A stretch of DNA of 64,000 nucleotides from Oscillatoria salina IIICB1 (GCF_020144665.1 NZ_JAAHBQ010000025.1:1-64000); one strand, 5' to 3'; positions 8,959 through 18,706 are shown, numbered from the stretch's first letter. Translations and numbers: made by a program. Notes: a model not told the origin generated them from the letters alone.

Positions 8959-9501
8959 ATGCTAACTTCCACCGATTTGCGAGGCTTAATCAACGGTCGT
9001 TTTCTCCGCAATTTCATCCCAATTCCGGCAACCAGTCGTTTACAATTAGGAAGCAAAACTCCAGAAATTGTTTTACCAGATATTACTAACAATCGGGTTG
9101 TGAGATTATCAGAATATCAAGGTCAACAGCCTGTATTACTAGCGTTTACGCGCATTTTTACCGAAAAACAGTATTGCCCTCTTTGTTATCCTCACATTAA
9201 AGAATTAAGCGAGAATTACGAGCGGTTTACAGAACAAGGGGCAGAAGTTTTAATGATTACCAGCACCGACAAACAACAAACCCAGCAAGTAATTAAAGAT
9301 TTAGGGATGAAAATGCCTTTATTAAGTAATCCTAGCTGTGATGTTTTCAGTACTTACGAGACAGGACAAGCATTAGGCGCCCCCTTACCAGCACAGTTTA
9401 TCCTCGATCGCGAAGGCAGACTGCGTTTTAAACATTTATTTTCGTTTCTAGATGCTAATGCGGGCGTAGAAAAACTGTTAAAAGTGCTGGCAGATATCTA
9501 G
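8959..9501 (+). CDS. Peroxiredoxin-like (AhpC/TSA, redoxin) protein
   Basis: A 180-residue thioredoxin-fold protein of the AhpC/TSA superfamily. The core runs from about residue 30 (GSKTPEIVLPDI) to the C-terminus. The presumed active-site segment is FTRIFTEKQYCPLC, in which a CxxC pair replaces the single peroxidatic Cys of classical peroxiredoxins, so it may behave as a thiol-disulfide oxidoreductase instead of a peroxidase. DREGRLRF is the usual strand pair near the end of the fold. The N-terminal 28 residues are not typical of the fold. The substrate is unknown. It follows the 2-Cys peroxiredoxin gene on the same strand. Confidence 0.8.
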   Translation: MLTSTDLRGLINGRFLRNFIPIPATSRLQLGSKTPEIVLPDITNNRVVRLSEYQGQQPVLLAFTRIFTEKQYCPLCYPHIKELSENYERFTEQGAEVLMITSTDKQQTQQVIKDLGMKMPLLSNPSCDVFSTYETGQALGAPLPAQFILDREGRLRFKHLFSFLDANAGVEKLLKVLADI

Positions 9502-9592
9502 ATTGTCCTGTAGCTTTAAAATTAACTCCAAACAAGAAAATGCAATTAAAATAACCTTAGAAATTACCTCTTTGTTTGAGTAAAAAACAGCA

Positions 9593-9832
9593 ATGGAAGA
9601 AACGATTAGGATTCGTGCAATTAACCGTCAGGATTGGGATAGAGTTCTCAAAGGTTTTGAAGCCCAAAATATGCAACAGGTTTTAGAAGTAGTGCGTTCA
9701 GACGGACAAAAAGCAGGCACAATTTGCGAATCTCAGGATGGTAAATGCTATGTGAATGGACATCCAGAAACAGACTATGCCTCTCTTCAAGCAGCCGCAA
9801 CTGCATTGATGAAAGGCGAAGCAGAAAGTTAA
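9593..9832 (+). CDS. Small conserved-looking hypothetical protein
   Basis: A 79-residue soluble protein that I do not recognise by function. It is acidic at the end, shows alternating strand-like and helical segments, and contains a hydrophilic VRSDGQKAGTI...DGKCYVNG pair that reads like a small alpha/beta domain. It lies 91 nt after the peroxiredoxin-like gene on the same strand, and a 30-nt palindromic repeat follows about 60 nt after its stop. The start is ATG at 9593, with no strong Shine-Dalgarno sequence. Codon use resembles its neighbours, which makes a real gene likely. Confidence 0.6.
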   Translation: MEETIRIRAINRQDWDRVLKGFEAQNMQQVLEVVRSDGQKAGTICESQDGKCYVNGHPETDYASLQAAATALMKGEAES

Positions 9833-9891
9833 GTTTAATTGATGAAGAATTTGGTACTCTACCAACCAAATTTTTCTTTAGATCCTAACTC

Positions 9892-9921
9892 TGTAGAGAC
9901 GTTGCCGACAACGTCTCTACA
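9892..9921. repeat. TGTAGAGACGTTG palindromic repeat, copy 1
   Basis: Two perfect 13-nt arms (9892-9904 and 9909-9921) around a 4-nt centre. A closely related full palindrome occurs at 27304-27333. It lies between the ends of two convergent genes. Confidence 0.85.
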
Positions 9922-9953
9922 GTAAATTAGGAGAATTTTTTTCGGGCTGGATG

Positions 9954-10955
9954 CTAGAGACTAACATGAGATAAGTGGCTGCGGGGGTTGTAACTGCGGG
10001 CTGCGCGGATTTTCTCATAGTATTCTCTTTCCGTAGGAGTGATATCTTTAGGAGTAGCGATCGCTATTTTTACCAATTGATCGCCTCTTCCTCCTTTAGG
10101 TTTAGACCAACCTTTACCACGCAATCGTAGCGATTGACCAGAACGAACCCCAGCCGGAACTCTAACAGTTACTTTACCATCCGGTGTCGGCACTTCAATC
10201 GCTGCCCCTAAGACTGCTTCGTCAGGAGAAATTGGCACTTCACAAACCAAATTATCTCCTTCAAACTGGAAGAAAGAGTGAGGGATAAGTTCCACATTCA
10301 AGTATAAATCGCGGCGAATACCCGTGTAGGGGTCAACTGCACCTTTACCCCGAACGCGAATGCGGCTACCTTGTTTAGCACCAGGAGGAATGCGAACCTC
10401 AATCGTTTCACTACCCAGACTAAGGCGTTTTTGTACCCCACGAAAAGCTTCGGAAAATGTCAAGCGAATTGTCGCTTCCGTATCCGTTACAGGTGCTTGT
10501 TGACTATAGCCACCAAAGCCTGTGGCAAAATCATTAAATCCAGAAGCACCATTTGAGGTGTTGTAGGAGGTATAAGTTCGGCTACGAGTACCACCACCCG
10601 GAGTAGAAAAGCGACCGAGTAACTCATTAATAAATTCGTCAAAACTGCCATATTGACTAAAATCAAAGCCGCCAAAGTCAGTATTAACCCCAGTTCCCGG
10701 CGACCAAGTTTGCTGTCCCGCTTGTTTCCAATATTGACCAAACTGGTCGTATTTTCGACGCTTTTCTGGGTCAGAAAGGACTTCGTAGGCTTCGCTGATT
10801 TCTTTAAAACGAGCTTCTGCTTTTTTGTCTCCAGGGTTACGGTCTGGGTGATATTTTAAAGCTAGTTTACGAAATTTCTTTTTAATTTCCTCACCACTGG
10901 CGGTTTTGTTAACCCCCAAAATGGTGTAATAGTCTTTGAAGTCAGTAGAAGCCAT
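9954..10955 (-). CDS. J-domain co-chaperone (DnaJ type II, CbpA-like)
   Basis: A 333-residue DnaJ-family protein that would stimulate the ATPase of a DnaK chaperone. The J domain (about residues 6-71) has the essential HPD motif at 36-38. A Gly/Phe-rich stretch follows (about 75-155, with many GFG and FGG elements), and then the two beta-sandwich substrate-binding domains (about 160-310; [18 protein letters not shown] and the matching [19 protein letters not shown]). The CXXCXGXG zinc fingers of true DnaJ are absent, so it is a type II (CbpA/DnaJ2-like) protein. The ATG at 10955 is preceded by GAGGAGG about 11 nt upstream. A 380-nt gap with a terminator separates it from glgC upstream, so it probably has its own promoter. 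Confidence 0.9.
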   Translation of the reverse strand: MASTDFKDYYTILGVNKTASGEEIKKKFRKLALKYHPDRNPGDKKAEARFKEISEAYEVLSDPEKRRKYDQFGQYWKQAGQQTWSPGTGVNTDFGGFDFSQYGSFDEFINELLGRFSTPGGGTRSRTYTSYNTSNGASGFNDFATGFGGYSQQAPVTDTEATIRLTFSEAFRGVQKRLSLGSETIEVRIPPGAKQGSRIRVRGKGAVDPYTGIRRDLYLNVELIPHSFFQFEGDNLVCEVPISPDEAVLGAAIEVPTPDGKVTVRVPAGVRSGQSLRLRGKGWSKPKGGRGDQLVKIAIATPKDITPTEREYYEKIRAARSYNPRSHLSHVSL

Positions 10956-11337
10956 CTCGCGCCTTGCCTCCTCAATAGTAGTTGAATATTAGTTAATAAA
11001 TTTAGTAGTTTGAAGCTTTTACCTCAAATTTAAGATATCAGAGTGGCTAAGTAGGTTGAGTTCGGTTCTTACGAGAGGCTCTCAGCGCAATATCCGTACC
11101 TAGAGGATTAAGTCTTAGTATCGAGCTACAAGAGTGAGTGAGGTATTCCGTATTTGACGCAGAAACCGCAAAAGGCTGATATTGCTGTAACTGTTTAGTT
11201 TTTTTTAATAATCATAGCTTAATTTAATTGTCAAGAAAAATTTTCCTCTTGAATTTAAGCCAAGAAAGGGAAGACTGTAGACAGTATCTTCCCCAAGAAT
11301 TATTTTCTATTTTTAACTGGCGTAGAGTATCCAGTCA
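10956..11337. other. Gap between glgC and the J-domain gene
   Basis: No coding sequence is visible. The right end contains the glgC terminator (11265-11294). The left part is the presumed promoter and leader of the J-domain gene on the minus strand, ending in its GAGGAGG ribosome-binding site. Confidence 0.6.
11265..11294 (-). terminator. Terminator of glgC
   Basis: On the minus strand, GGGAAGA-TACTGT pairs with ACAGT-CTTCCC (one small bulge), followed by TTTCTT. It lies about 45 nt past the glgC stop codon. Confidence 0.6.
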
Positions 11338-12627
11338 CTAAATCACCGTGTCATCTGGAATCATCGCATTCTTGAGAACGACAACAATGCCATTTTTAAT
11401 ATAGAAACCCTCACTTTCGCGATCGGCTTCTTCCACGCGGTCTTTATTTAAAATCAAAACTTTGCGACCGATGCGAGCATTTTTATCGATAATCGCACGG
11501 CGAATTGTGCTACCTGCACCAATTCCTACTGGTACGTTGCCATTTTGTAAGCCGGACTGCCGTTCGGCAAAAGGCTCATAAAAATCAGCACCCATAAGTA
11601 AACTATCTTCGATTTTGCAATTAGCTTCAACCCGACTGCGTATGCCCAAAACTGAGTGACTAATTTGACATTCTTTGAGAATACATCCTTCACCAATAAT
11701 TGATTCAGTGACGTTACAGTTTAACAGTTTGGTTGGAGGTAAATAACGGGGACGAGTATAGATCGGAGCAGTTTCATCATAGAAGCTAAACGGTGGCTGC
11801 GGTTGCATTGTTAATGCCAAGTTAGCATCATAGAAAGCTTCAATTGTCCCGATATCTTCCCAGTAATCCTTAAATAAGTATGCTTGAACGTTATATTTGT
11901 CAGCATAAGCAGGAATTACTTCTTTACCAAAATCTGTTTGTTCGGAATTTTCTTCCAGCAGTTTTTCCAAGACTTCTTTCTTGAAGACGTAGATACCCAT
12001 TGAGGCGATGTAAGGTGTTTTTTTGGCTTGTTCGGGAGAGAGTCCCAAAACAGTAGTATCTACAGCCATTTCTTTGAGAGCGTCGCCTTTGGGTTTTTCG
12101 CTAAAGTCAATTACCCTGCCGTTATTGTCAATTTTGACCAAACCAAAGCTAGAAGCTCGTTTTTCATCAATTGGCACTAAAGAGAGAGTAATATCTGCTC
12201 CGGTATCGCGGTGATGTTGCACGAAGTGGCGGTAGTCCATGCGGTAAAGATGGTCGCCGGAGAGAATCAAATATTCGTCAATATCCCATTCTTTCATCAA
12301 CCAAAGATATTGGCGTACCGCATCAGCAGTACCTTGAAACCATTCTGTATTGGCACTGGTTTTTTGGGCGGCTAAGACTTCAACGAAACCATCGATTAAG
12401 CCGGAAAAGTTGTAGGTGCGGGCAATATGGCGATTGAGAGATGCAGAGTTAAATTGGGTTAGGACATAGATTTTGTAAATTTCGGAGTTGATGCAATTAC
12501 TTACGGGAATATCAATGAGACGATATTTTCCGGCAAGGGATACTGCTGGTTTTGCCCGTACTTTGGTTAAGGGATAAAGACGGGTTCCAGCGCCGCCTCC
12601 GAGAATAATGCTTAATACTTTTTTCAC
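11338..12627 (-). CDS. glgC: Glucose-1-phosphate adenylyltransferase (ADP-glucose pyrophosphorylase)
   Basis: Makes ADP-glucose from ATP and glucose-1-phosphate, the committed step of glycogen synthesis, and in cyanobacteria is activated by 3-phosphoglycerate and inhibited by phosphate. The 429-residue length is standard. The N-terminal nucleotidyltransferase signature [18 protein letters not shown] (about residues 10-27) and the [11 protein letters not shown] segment are intact, as are [10 protein letters not shown] and the glucose-1-phosphate loop around FSEKPKG. The C-terminal left-handed beta-helix (about 295-429) carries the allosteric region. The start is ATG at 12627. It is transcribed alone, with a good terminator after it. 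Confidence 0.96.
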   Translation of the reverse strand: MKKVLSIILGGGAGTRLYPLTKVRAKPAVSLAGKYRLIDIPVSNCINSEIYKIYVLTQFNSASLNRHIARTYNFSGLIDGFVEVLAAQKTSANTEWFQGTADAVRQYLWLMKEWDIDEYLILSGDHLYRMDYRHFVQHHRDTGADITLSLVPIDEKRASSFGLVKIDNNGRVIDFSEKPKGDALKEMAVDTTVLGLSPEQAKKTPYIASMGIYVFKKEVLEKLLEENSEQTDFGKEVIPAYADKYNVQAYLFKDYWEDIGTIEAFYDANLALTMQPQPPFSFYDETAPIYTRPRYLPPTKLLNCNVTESIIGEGCILKECQISHSVLGIRSRVEANCKIEDSLLMGADFYEPFAERQSGLQNGNVPVGIGAGSTIRRAIIDKNARIGRKVLILNKDRVEEADRESEGFYIKNGIVVVLKNAMIPDDTVI

Positions 12628-12753
12628 GAGAAAACCTCTCGACTGCCAGTGAACTCACAAGTTAAGTTTATGACTCTATGGGTACATCTGGGCAAGAAAC
12701 TCTGGAGGTATTTTAGTTAAGGAGGGGAGGAGTGGTGGTTATTTGTGGGGTTG

Positions 12754-13350
12754 TTAGAGGTTGAAAATAAAGCTCAGATCGAGGTTTAATCCGGGTAAGA
12801 CAGTTTCTCCGTCAAGGGTGGGTGGAGTTGCTGCTGTGGAAAAGGTTAGGGTTTCGACGGGCTGAGAAGGGCGATATATTTCAATTTGGGGTGTGAGAGG
12901 ATCGATTAACCAACCGAGACGGCAACCGTTGGTGAGGTATTCTTGCATTTTGGTTTGTAGTTGGGGTAGCCGATCGCTCTCGGATCGCAGTTCGATGAGA
13001 AAATCAGGACATAGGGGTGGAAAGCGTTTTTTGTCTTGGGGAGATAAGGCTTCCCAGCGATCGCGTTTTACCCAGGATACATCAGGGGATCTTTTTGCGC
13101 CGTTGGGTAAGCGAAATATAGTTGAGGAGTCAAAAACGTAGCCGAGATTAGTTTGACGATTCCAGATAATGATATCGCCAATTAAGCTAGCATTTCTAAT
13201 CCCACTTTCTCCACCTGTTGGGGACATGATAATTAATTCTCCTTCAGCCGATAGTTCCATCCGCCACTCTTCGTTAGCGACGCAAAGGTAATAAAATTGC
13301 TCGTCGGTAAGCGCGACGGTATCGGGTACGTTGAGGGTAACAGTTTCCAT
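12754..13350 (-). CDS. Uma2-family (DUF820) putative nuclease
   Basis: A 198-residue protein of the Uma2 family, a restriction-endonuclease-like PD-(D/E)XK fold that is heavily expanded in cyanobacteria and has no established role. Typical motifs are present: ELSAEGELIIMSPTGG (about 33-48), the acidic strand SPDVSWVKRDRW (about 88-99) and CPDFLIELRSESDRL (about 114-128), which supplies the D...ExR/K core. GCRLGWLIDP follows, as in most members. It is monocistronic; a second, divergent member lies at 43.6 kb. The ATG at 13350 fits the family N-terminus. Confidence 0.85.
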   Translation of the reverse strand: METVTLNVPDTVALTDEQFYYLCVANEEWRMELSAEGELIIMSPTGGESGIRNASLIGDIIIWNRQTNLGYVFDSSTIFRLPNGAKRSPDVSWVKRDRWEALSPQDKKRFPPLCPDFLIELRSESDRLPQLQTKMQEYLTNGCRLGWLIDPLTPQIEIYRPSQPVETLTFSTAATPPTLDGETVLPGLNLDLSFIFNL

Positions 13351-13549
13351 TGTTCAAATTTGGCTTTTGCGGTGATGAGATTATTGTAGGATTTTAGTCT
13401 TGTCGCTGGCGACTGGCATACTGGAAATTAGACGGTTAAGCGATCGCTACGCTCAATAATTTTGTTAAATAATTTTTCTTAAACTTAACAAGATAACCTT
13501 CGGTGAGTTTATTGATGCTTCCTCATCTATCCTAATTGCAATCGCTAAT

Positions 13550-15709
13550 TTACATCATCCCTGCTGATTGTAATGCCATCTCCAACAAATTTTCTTGGGC
13601 GCTATCAGCTTTATCATCTGCGGGTGGCTTTCTTTGGATATAACTACCATCAGCTTGTAATTCCCAAGCTTGACGATTATCGGAAAGCATAACCCCTAAA
13701 ATTTCTTGCAAATCTTTAGTAATTTCGGAATCTTCTATAGGAGTAACTGCTTCTACTCGACGATCTAAATTACGCGGCATCCAGTCGGCGCTACCGATAT
13801 AAACTTCTTCATTACCACCGTTTTGAAAGTAATAAATCCGGGAATGTTCTAATAAACGACCAATAATACTAACTACCCGAATATTTTCACTAACTTTTTC
13901 AACTCCGGGACGCAAACAGCAAATTCCTCGAACAATTAAATCAATTTTTACACCTACTTGAGAGGCTTCATAAAGAGTAGCAATAATTTTCTGGTCTACT
14001 AAAGAATTCATTTTAGCAACAATGCGACCTTTACTGCCGTATTCCATCTCGCGGCGAATCATGGCGGTCATGCGATCGCGTAAACTTACAGGTGAGACTA
14101 ACAGTTTGCGATAGGATCTTTGTCGTGAATAACCTGTTAAATAATTAAACAAGTCGGTTAAATCTGCACCTAAATCCTCGCGACAGCTTAAAATTCCTAA
14201 ATCTGTATAAATTTTCGCTGTTTTGGGATTATAATTTCCGGTTCCGATATGAACATAGCGGCGAATTTCACTTCCTTCTTGACGCACAACTAAAGTTACT
14301 TTCGTATGGGTTTTTAAGCCAACTAAACCATAAACTACGTGAACGCCAGCTTGTTCTAAAGTTCGCGCCCAAACAATATTATTTTCTTCGTCAAAACGGG
14401 CTTTTAATTCAACTAAAACTGCTACTTGTTTACCATTTTCAGCAGCAGAAATTAAAGCTTTGACAATTGGTGAATCTCCCGATGTTCGATACAAGGTCAT
14501 TTTGATAGCTAAAACATGGGGATCGTGGGCTGCTTGGGTGATAAAATGTTGTACTGTTCGCGAAAAAGAATGATAGGGATGATGAACGAGTAAATCTTTA
14601 TGTCTGATGACTTCAAAAAAGTCTTCTCCCTGTTCTAATTCGGGTTTATTATTACTCAAACTAGCATCATTAAACCGTTGCAATCTTAAGGGAACAGCTT
14701 GAATTAAAGACGGGTATTTGAGTTGGGGAAGAGGTAAATCCATAAAGGACATTAAATCTCCTAAACCCAACAAACCATCAATGTCATAAACATCAATTTC
14801 TTCTAAACCCATTTCCCGCATTAACATCGAACGCACGTTTTCTGGTGTCGAACTTTGAATTTCCATGCGTACTGCGGAACCGCCGATTCTCCGTTTGCGT
14901 AATTCTTGTTCGATCGCTAACATTAAATCGTCAGCTTCATCTTCTTCTACAGCTAAATCAGCATTGCGAACGATCCGGAAAGCATAATATTCTTGAACAT
15001 TCATTCCGGGAAATAAAGATTCTAAATTATGTGCAATTACTTGTTCTAAAGGAACTGCTGTCCAAATGGAAAAATTGCCTTTTGGTTGCTTGCGTAATTC
15101 TGGCGGGAGAGCTACAAAGCGAGGTAAAACTTTCGGGACTTTGATCCGAGCAAATAAGTCTTCTTCTCGGTTTGGTTCTTTGACAACTACTGCTAAATTA
15201 AGACTTAAATTAGAAATATAAGGAAACGGGTGCGAAGGGTCAACTGCTAAAGGTGTGAGAACCGGAAAAATCTGTTTTTCAAAAATGTCTTGTAAGTAAC
15301 TACGTTGTTCGGAATTGAGGTCTACATAATTAATTAAATGTACTCCTGCTTCAGCTAATTTAGGTCTTAAAGCTTGCTCAAAATGTTCGTCTTGTTGTTG
15401 TACCATTGGACGCAAGCGAGAGGCGATCGCTTCGAGTTGTTCGGTGGGTGTGCGACCATCGGGAGTTAGTTTACTTACACCTGCGGCTACTTGCTGCTTT
15501 AAACCTGCAACTCTCACCATAAAAAATTCGTCCAAGTTAGAGCTAAAAATTGCCATAAATTTGAGTCGCTCTAACAGGGGGGTGCGATCGTCGAGAGCTT
15601 CATGCAAAACGCGATCGTTAAATTCCAGCCAACTAACTTCGCGGTTAAAGTAATATTCTGGATCGTTGAGATTTATCTCTGTCGCTGTAGTTGTTTTCGA
15701 CTTTGCCAT
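13550..15709 (-). CDS. ppk1: Polyphosphate kinase 1
   Basis: Reversibly polymerises the gamma-phosphate of ATP into polyphosphate. The 719-residue protein shows the whole family architecture: N domain (YYFNREVSWLEFNDRVLHEA near residues 18-37), head domain, and two phospholipase-D-like catalytic domains. The autophosphorylated histidine lies in RYVHIGTGNYNPKTA (near residue 486) and the second conserved histidine in LLEHSRIYYF (near 620). The start is ATG at 15709; the 212-nt gap to the TauE gene upstream suggests an independent promoter. An exopolyphosphatase gene at 33.4-35.1 kb provides the opposing reaction. Confidence 0.96.
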   Translation of the reverse strand: MAKSKTTTATEINLNDPEYYFNREVSWLEFNDRVLHEALDDRTPLLERLKFMAIFSSNLDEFFMVRVAGLKQQVAAGVSKLTPDGRTPTEQLEAIASRLRPMVQQQDEHFEQALRPKLAEAGVHLINYVDLNSEQRSYLQDIFEKQIFPVLTPLAVDPSHPFPYISNLSLNLAVVVKEPNREEDLFARIKVPKVLPRFVALPPELRKQPKGNFSIWTAVPLEQVIAHNLESLFPGMNVQEYYAFRIVRNADLAVEEDEADDLMLAIEQELRKRRIGGSAVRMEIQSSTPENVRSMLMREMGLEEIDVYDIDGLLGLGDLMSFMDLPLPQLKYPSLIQAVPLRLQRFNDASLSNNKPELEQGEDFFEVIRHKDLLVHHPYHSFSRTVQHFITQAAHDPHVLAIKMTLYRTSGDSPIVKALISAAENGKQVAVLVELKARFDEENNIVWARTLEQAGVHVVYGLVGLKTHTKVTLVVRQEGSEIRRYVHIGTGNYNPKTAKIYTDLGILSCREDLGADLTDLFNYLTGYSRQRSYRKLLVSPVSLRDRMTAMIRREMEYGSKGRIVAKMNSLVDQKIIATLYEASQVGVKIDLIVRGICCLRPGVEKVSENIRVVSIIGRLLEHSRIYYFQNGGNEEVYIGSADWMPRNLDRRVEAVTPIEDSEITKDLQEILGVMLSDNRQAWELQADGSYIQRKPPADDKADSAQENLLEMALQSAGMM

Positions 15710-15921
15710 GATTTTCTGAAAGCTCTCGTCATCTAACCCTTTACCAGAAAGAATTTTACCATTTTCTTTACCGGGTAGGATTAATTATAATCAGAAAATC
15801 CGAGCAGGCAGCGATCGCTACAGATACTCTCTTCCAAATATGGATTTTTGGGGAGAATATGCTGGACTACTCAAGACACTAACTAGTAAGATTGAGTTCT
15901 TCAAAGATCAACTCATCTTAA

Positions 15922-16707
15922 CTATCTTTTAATCAAGATAAATATTGCTACGGCTAAAACAAAATAACCAAAACCTTTTTCTAAATCTTTAGCCTGGATA
16001 AATTTAGTTAAATAGGCTCCCAATAAAATCCCTACACTAGCAACAGCACTAAAAGATATTAGTAAATTCCAATATATTTCTACATGACCAAAATATCCAG
16101 CAAATCCGGTAACTGCTTTCAGAGCTAAAATAATCAAAGATGTACCGATCGCTTCTTTCATGGGAGTATTTCCTAGTAATACTAGCGCTGGGATTACTAA
16201 AAAACCACCACCAATACCGACAAATCCGGTGAGCATTCCTACTCCTAAGCCTTCCACGGCGATAAATAGCCATTGATAGCGATCGCTGTGTTTTTTATCT
16301 TCATATTTTACTTCGCCCAACTTGTCAAATTTGTCGAGTTTCTTAGAGCTTTTGCGAATCATAGAAATAGATGCTATCAGCATCATTATTCCAAAGCAAA
16401 TTAACTGAATATTTGGTGTAACAATCGGCAAAGATGCCACGCGAGCGCCTAAGTAAGCACCTAACATTGCCGTAGGAGAAAATAAGGCAGCAGTTCTCAA
16501 ATTAACATTTTTTTGTCGCCAATGAGGAATGACTCCAACAAGGCTAACAGCACCAACAATAACTAACGTCATCGCAAAAGCTGATTTAGCTGGTATTTGC
16601 ATCACATAAATTAATACTGGCGCTGCTAAAATCGAACCTCCACCACCTATTAAGCCTAGGCTAATGCCAATACAAGCTGCTAAAATGTGTCCGATAATCC
16701 AAGTCAT
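15922..16707 (-). CDS. TauE/SafE-family anion exporter (probable sulfite exporter)
   Basis: A 261-residue integral membrane protein with about eight hydrophobic segments and the duplicated glycine-rich signature of the family: GISLGLIGGGGSILAAPVL near the N-terminus and GMLTGFVGIGGGFLVIPAL near the middle. A charged cytoplasmic loop (about residues 115-145) separates the two halves. Members export or import sulfite, sulfoacetate and related organosulfonates. Here the upstream genes on the same strand encode a rhodanese and a persulfide dioxygenase, whose product is sulfite, so sulfite efflux is a reasonable inference. The 323-nt gap upstream suggests its own promoter. Confidence 0.88.
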   Translation of the reverse strand: MTWIIGHILAACIGISLGLIGGGGSILAAPVLIYVMQIPAKSAFAMTLVIVGAVSLVGVIPHWRQKNVNLRTAALFSPTAMLGAYLGARVASLPIVTPNIQLICFGIMMLIASISMIRKSSKKLDKFDKLGEVKYEDKKHSDRYQWLFIAVEGLGVGMLTGFVGIGGGFLVIPALVLLGNTPMKEAIGTSLIILALKAVTGFAGYFGHVEIYWNLLISFSAVASVGILLGAYLTKFIQAKDLEKGFGYFVLAVAIFILIKR

Positions 16708-17030
16708 TGTTTTGCTATTAACTCCGAAAATTTAGTTCGATTGCTTAAGCTGAAAATTAACTAAAAAATGCTCTTTAGAAATCAATATTTAATCGATACA
16801 ACCCTAATTGATTAAGCTAATTTTTCAACATAATCCTCAATCAGTCATCAAAACCATTTTTGCGTTTTGTGGCTGAGATTTTTAGACAAAAAAATCCTCC
16901 TGAGAACGCCAATTTGTCCTCATGACTGAGATAGGATTGTCCGAACGGAAGAGGAAATAGGGAAAGTTGCTAAATGCTATCAAATGAGAGAAGTGATAAT
17001 TTTTGACTTTATTTGCCAAAATTATCTAGC
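16708..17030. other. Gap within the sulfur locus
   Basis: A/T-rich sequence without a coding frame or a clear repeat. It is the likely promoter region of the TauE gene (minus strand). I see nothing else in it. Confidence 0.5.
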
Positions 17031-17564
17031 TTAAAATTGTTGGTTCCAAGGCATTTTTGCTAGCAATCTTGCCATTGCACAAATGTTGCTAATGCCTGCA
17101 AAAAGTAAACCAGAACCAACAAAGCCAGTTAAGAGGAGAAACCAGGGCGAAATTAATGACAGTAATGTGCCAGTTAAGATTAAACTTCCAGCAATAATTT
17201 GTACCTGGCGCATAATACTAATTGGGGCTTTTTTATTTATTTTTGTAAAATAACCCTGTTGCTTCCAAGCATTTAATCCTCCCTCTAAATGAGTTACTTC
17301 TTCAACGCCAGCCGCGAATAATTTTTGTGCTGCTTGTGAGGAACGATTTCCACTTTGGCAGTGCAAAACTAATTTTTTATTGTTAACTGGAATTGCTTGA
17401 GGCTCGAAAGTGGATAAGGGGATAAGAATTGAACCGGGGATGTGTTCGCGAGCGTGTTCGGAAGGTTCTCGAACATCAATTAAATTGACTCGATCGTTGT
17501 CTAGCAAAGTTTTGAGAGTAGCGGGATCGATGATTTTTAATCGGTCTTGGAGAATTTTTGCCAT
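17031..17564 (-). CDS. Rhodanese domain fused to DUF2892 membrane domain (YgaP-like)
   Basis: A 177-residue protein. The rhodanese domain (about residues 10-108) has the sulfur-carrying Cys69 in the loop CQSGNRS and the typical HLEGGLNAWKQQGY end. Two membrane helices of DUF2892 type follow (about 120-160). This is the architecture of E. coli YgaP, a membrane-anchored sulfurtransferase. It lies 95 nt downstream of the persulfide dioxygenase gene on the same strand and is probably cotranscribed with it. The role would be to accept or deliver sulfane sulfur at the membrane, next to the sulfite exporter. The start is ATG at 17564. Confidence 0.88.
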   Translation of the reverse strand: MAKILQDRLKIIDPATLKTLLDNDRVNLIDVREPSEHAREHIPGSILIPLSTFEPQAIPVNNKKLVLHCQSGNRSSQAAQKLFAAGVEEVTHLEGGLNAWKQQGYFTKINKKAPISIMRQVQIIAGSLILTGTLLSLISPWFLLLTGFVGSGLLFAGISNICAMARLLAKMPWNQQF

Positions 17565-17659
17565 ATCAATGTCGGGGAATGTTTACTCTGGAAAATCAAT
17601 CAATAAATTGACAATCAAACCTAACAATTTTTGTTTCAATTTCAGTTACTGTCAGGAAT

Positions 17660-18352
17660 TTAGGCAGCTACATTTCCACATTGTTGATTAGCTGGTACGG
17701 CTTCGGCTATTTTTTTAGGATCGGGAAGGTTAAGGTTATTCATTTGTTCGATAAAGCTAGCCCGATCTTTACCAACAAAGCGGGGATTTAATTGCTTTTC
17801 TTCGCCAATTGTAGAAACAGTATGTCCTCGGTAATCATGACCTGGATAGACTAAGGTTTCGTCTGGTAAGGTAAATAATTTTTGGGTAACATGGTCGTAC
17901 ATTAATCCGGAATTACCGCTTTGGAAATCGGTACGTCCACAACCACGAATAAATAAAGAGTCTCCAGTTAATACTCGGTCATTATTAATTAGGTAAGACA
18001 TATGGCTGTCGGTATGTCCTAAAGTGGCGATCGCTTTAATCTCAATCTCTCCTAGTTGGTAAATTTCCTTGTCTTGAATAAAGCGGTTAGCGCAAGCTGC
18101 TTGGGCGTTTTCTGGGACGATTCCTTCGCAATCTGTGAGTGAGCGTAGTTTACCTGTTCCGGTAATATGATCGGCGTGAATGTGGGTTTCTAAGCAAGCT
18201 TTTAACTTTAACCCTAATTCTTGAATTAGTTTTAAGTCTCGCTCTACTTGCTCGATGACGGGATCGACTAAAATTGCTTCTTTGGTCTTTTCGTCGGCAA
18301 TTAAATAAGTATAAGTGCTGGTTTCGTTGTCATATAATTGGCGGAAAAGCAT
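17660..18352 (-). CDS. Persulfide dioxygenase (ETHE1-like metallo-beta-lactamase fold)
   Basis: A 230-residue MBL-fold protein most like ETHE1/Blh, which uses a mononuclear iron and oxygen to turn glutathione persulfide into glutathione and sulfite. The metal-site motif THIHADH is at residues 56-62. Further metal-site and family motifs follow in order: GHTDSHMSYL, LTGDSLFIRGCGRTDFQSG and VYPGHDYRGHTVSTIGEE; the last two are diagnostic for ETHE1-type enzymes as opposed to glyoxalase II. The end (CGNVAA) is slightly variable. It sits in a run of sulfur genes on the minus strand and probably forms a transcript with the rhodanese-DUF2892 gene. The ATG at 18352 has AAGGAG about 5 nt upstream. Confidence 0.93.
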   Translation of the reverse strand: MLFRQLYDNETSTYTYLIADEKTKEAILVDPVIEQVERDLKLIQELGLKLKACLETHIHADHITGTGKLRSLTDCEGIVPENAQAACANRFIQDKEIYQLGEIEIKAIATLGHTDSHMSYLINNDRVLTGDSLFIRGCGRTDFQSGNSGLMYDHVTQKLFTLPDETLVYPGHDYRGHTVSTIGEEKQLNPRFVGKDRASFIEQMNNLNLPDPKKIAEAVPANQQCGNVAA

Positions 18353-18706
18353 ATCTGTGGCTCCTTGTGGAAGATTGTTAATGGCTTTAGGGTATCTGCG
18401 ATCGCCGGCTGGTTTTTAACTGTATGGTTATATAATAATATGAAACTTACAGATTTGACAAGACCAAGCAAAATTTTCTCAGAGAAAAAACTAGAGAGGA
18501 TAACTTAAACGGGATAAAAGTCCTATAATGTAGCTTTTTCCCAGCTTTTTTTGATTAGACTGCTTTGTATTGAAATCTGATTGTCGTTGAATATACACCT
18601 AGTTTCAATTGCTTAACCTCTTAAGAGTTAATCCCCCCAGATTTATGAAATTTAGGGGGGAGAAAAAACTTAAGAAAAATGAGCCTAAATTTCATAAATG
18701 CTATTG
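18353..18706. other. Gap between the two halves of the sulfur locus
   Basis: No gene is visible. The right part contains a perfect long inverted repeat (18641-18699) placed just after the rhodanese stop codon. The left part includes an A/T-rich TTATATAATAATATG stretch (about 18426-18440), a likely promoter or operator for the dioxygenase transcript. Confidence 0.55.
18641..18699 (-). terminator. Long inverted repeat downstream of the rhodanese gene
   Basis: Sixteen-nt perfect arms (ATTTATGAAATTTAGG at 18641-18656 and its complement at 18684-18699) enclose an A-rich loop. The left arm also lies between CCCCCC and GGGGGG runs (18633-18638 and 18655-18660), giving a competing hairpin. It starts 7 nt after the rhodanese stop and may end or stabilise that transcript. 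Confidence 0.45.
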
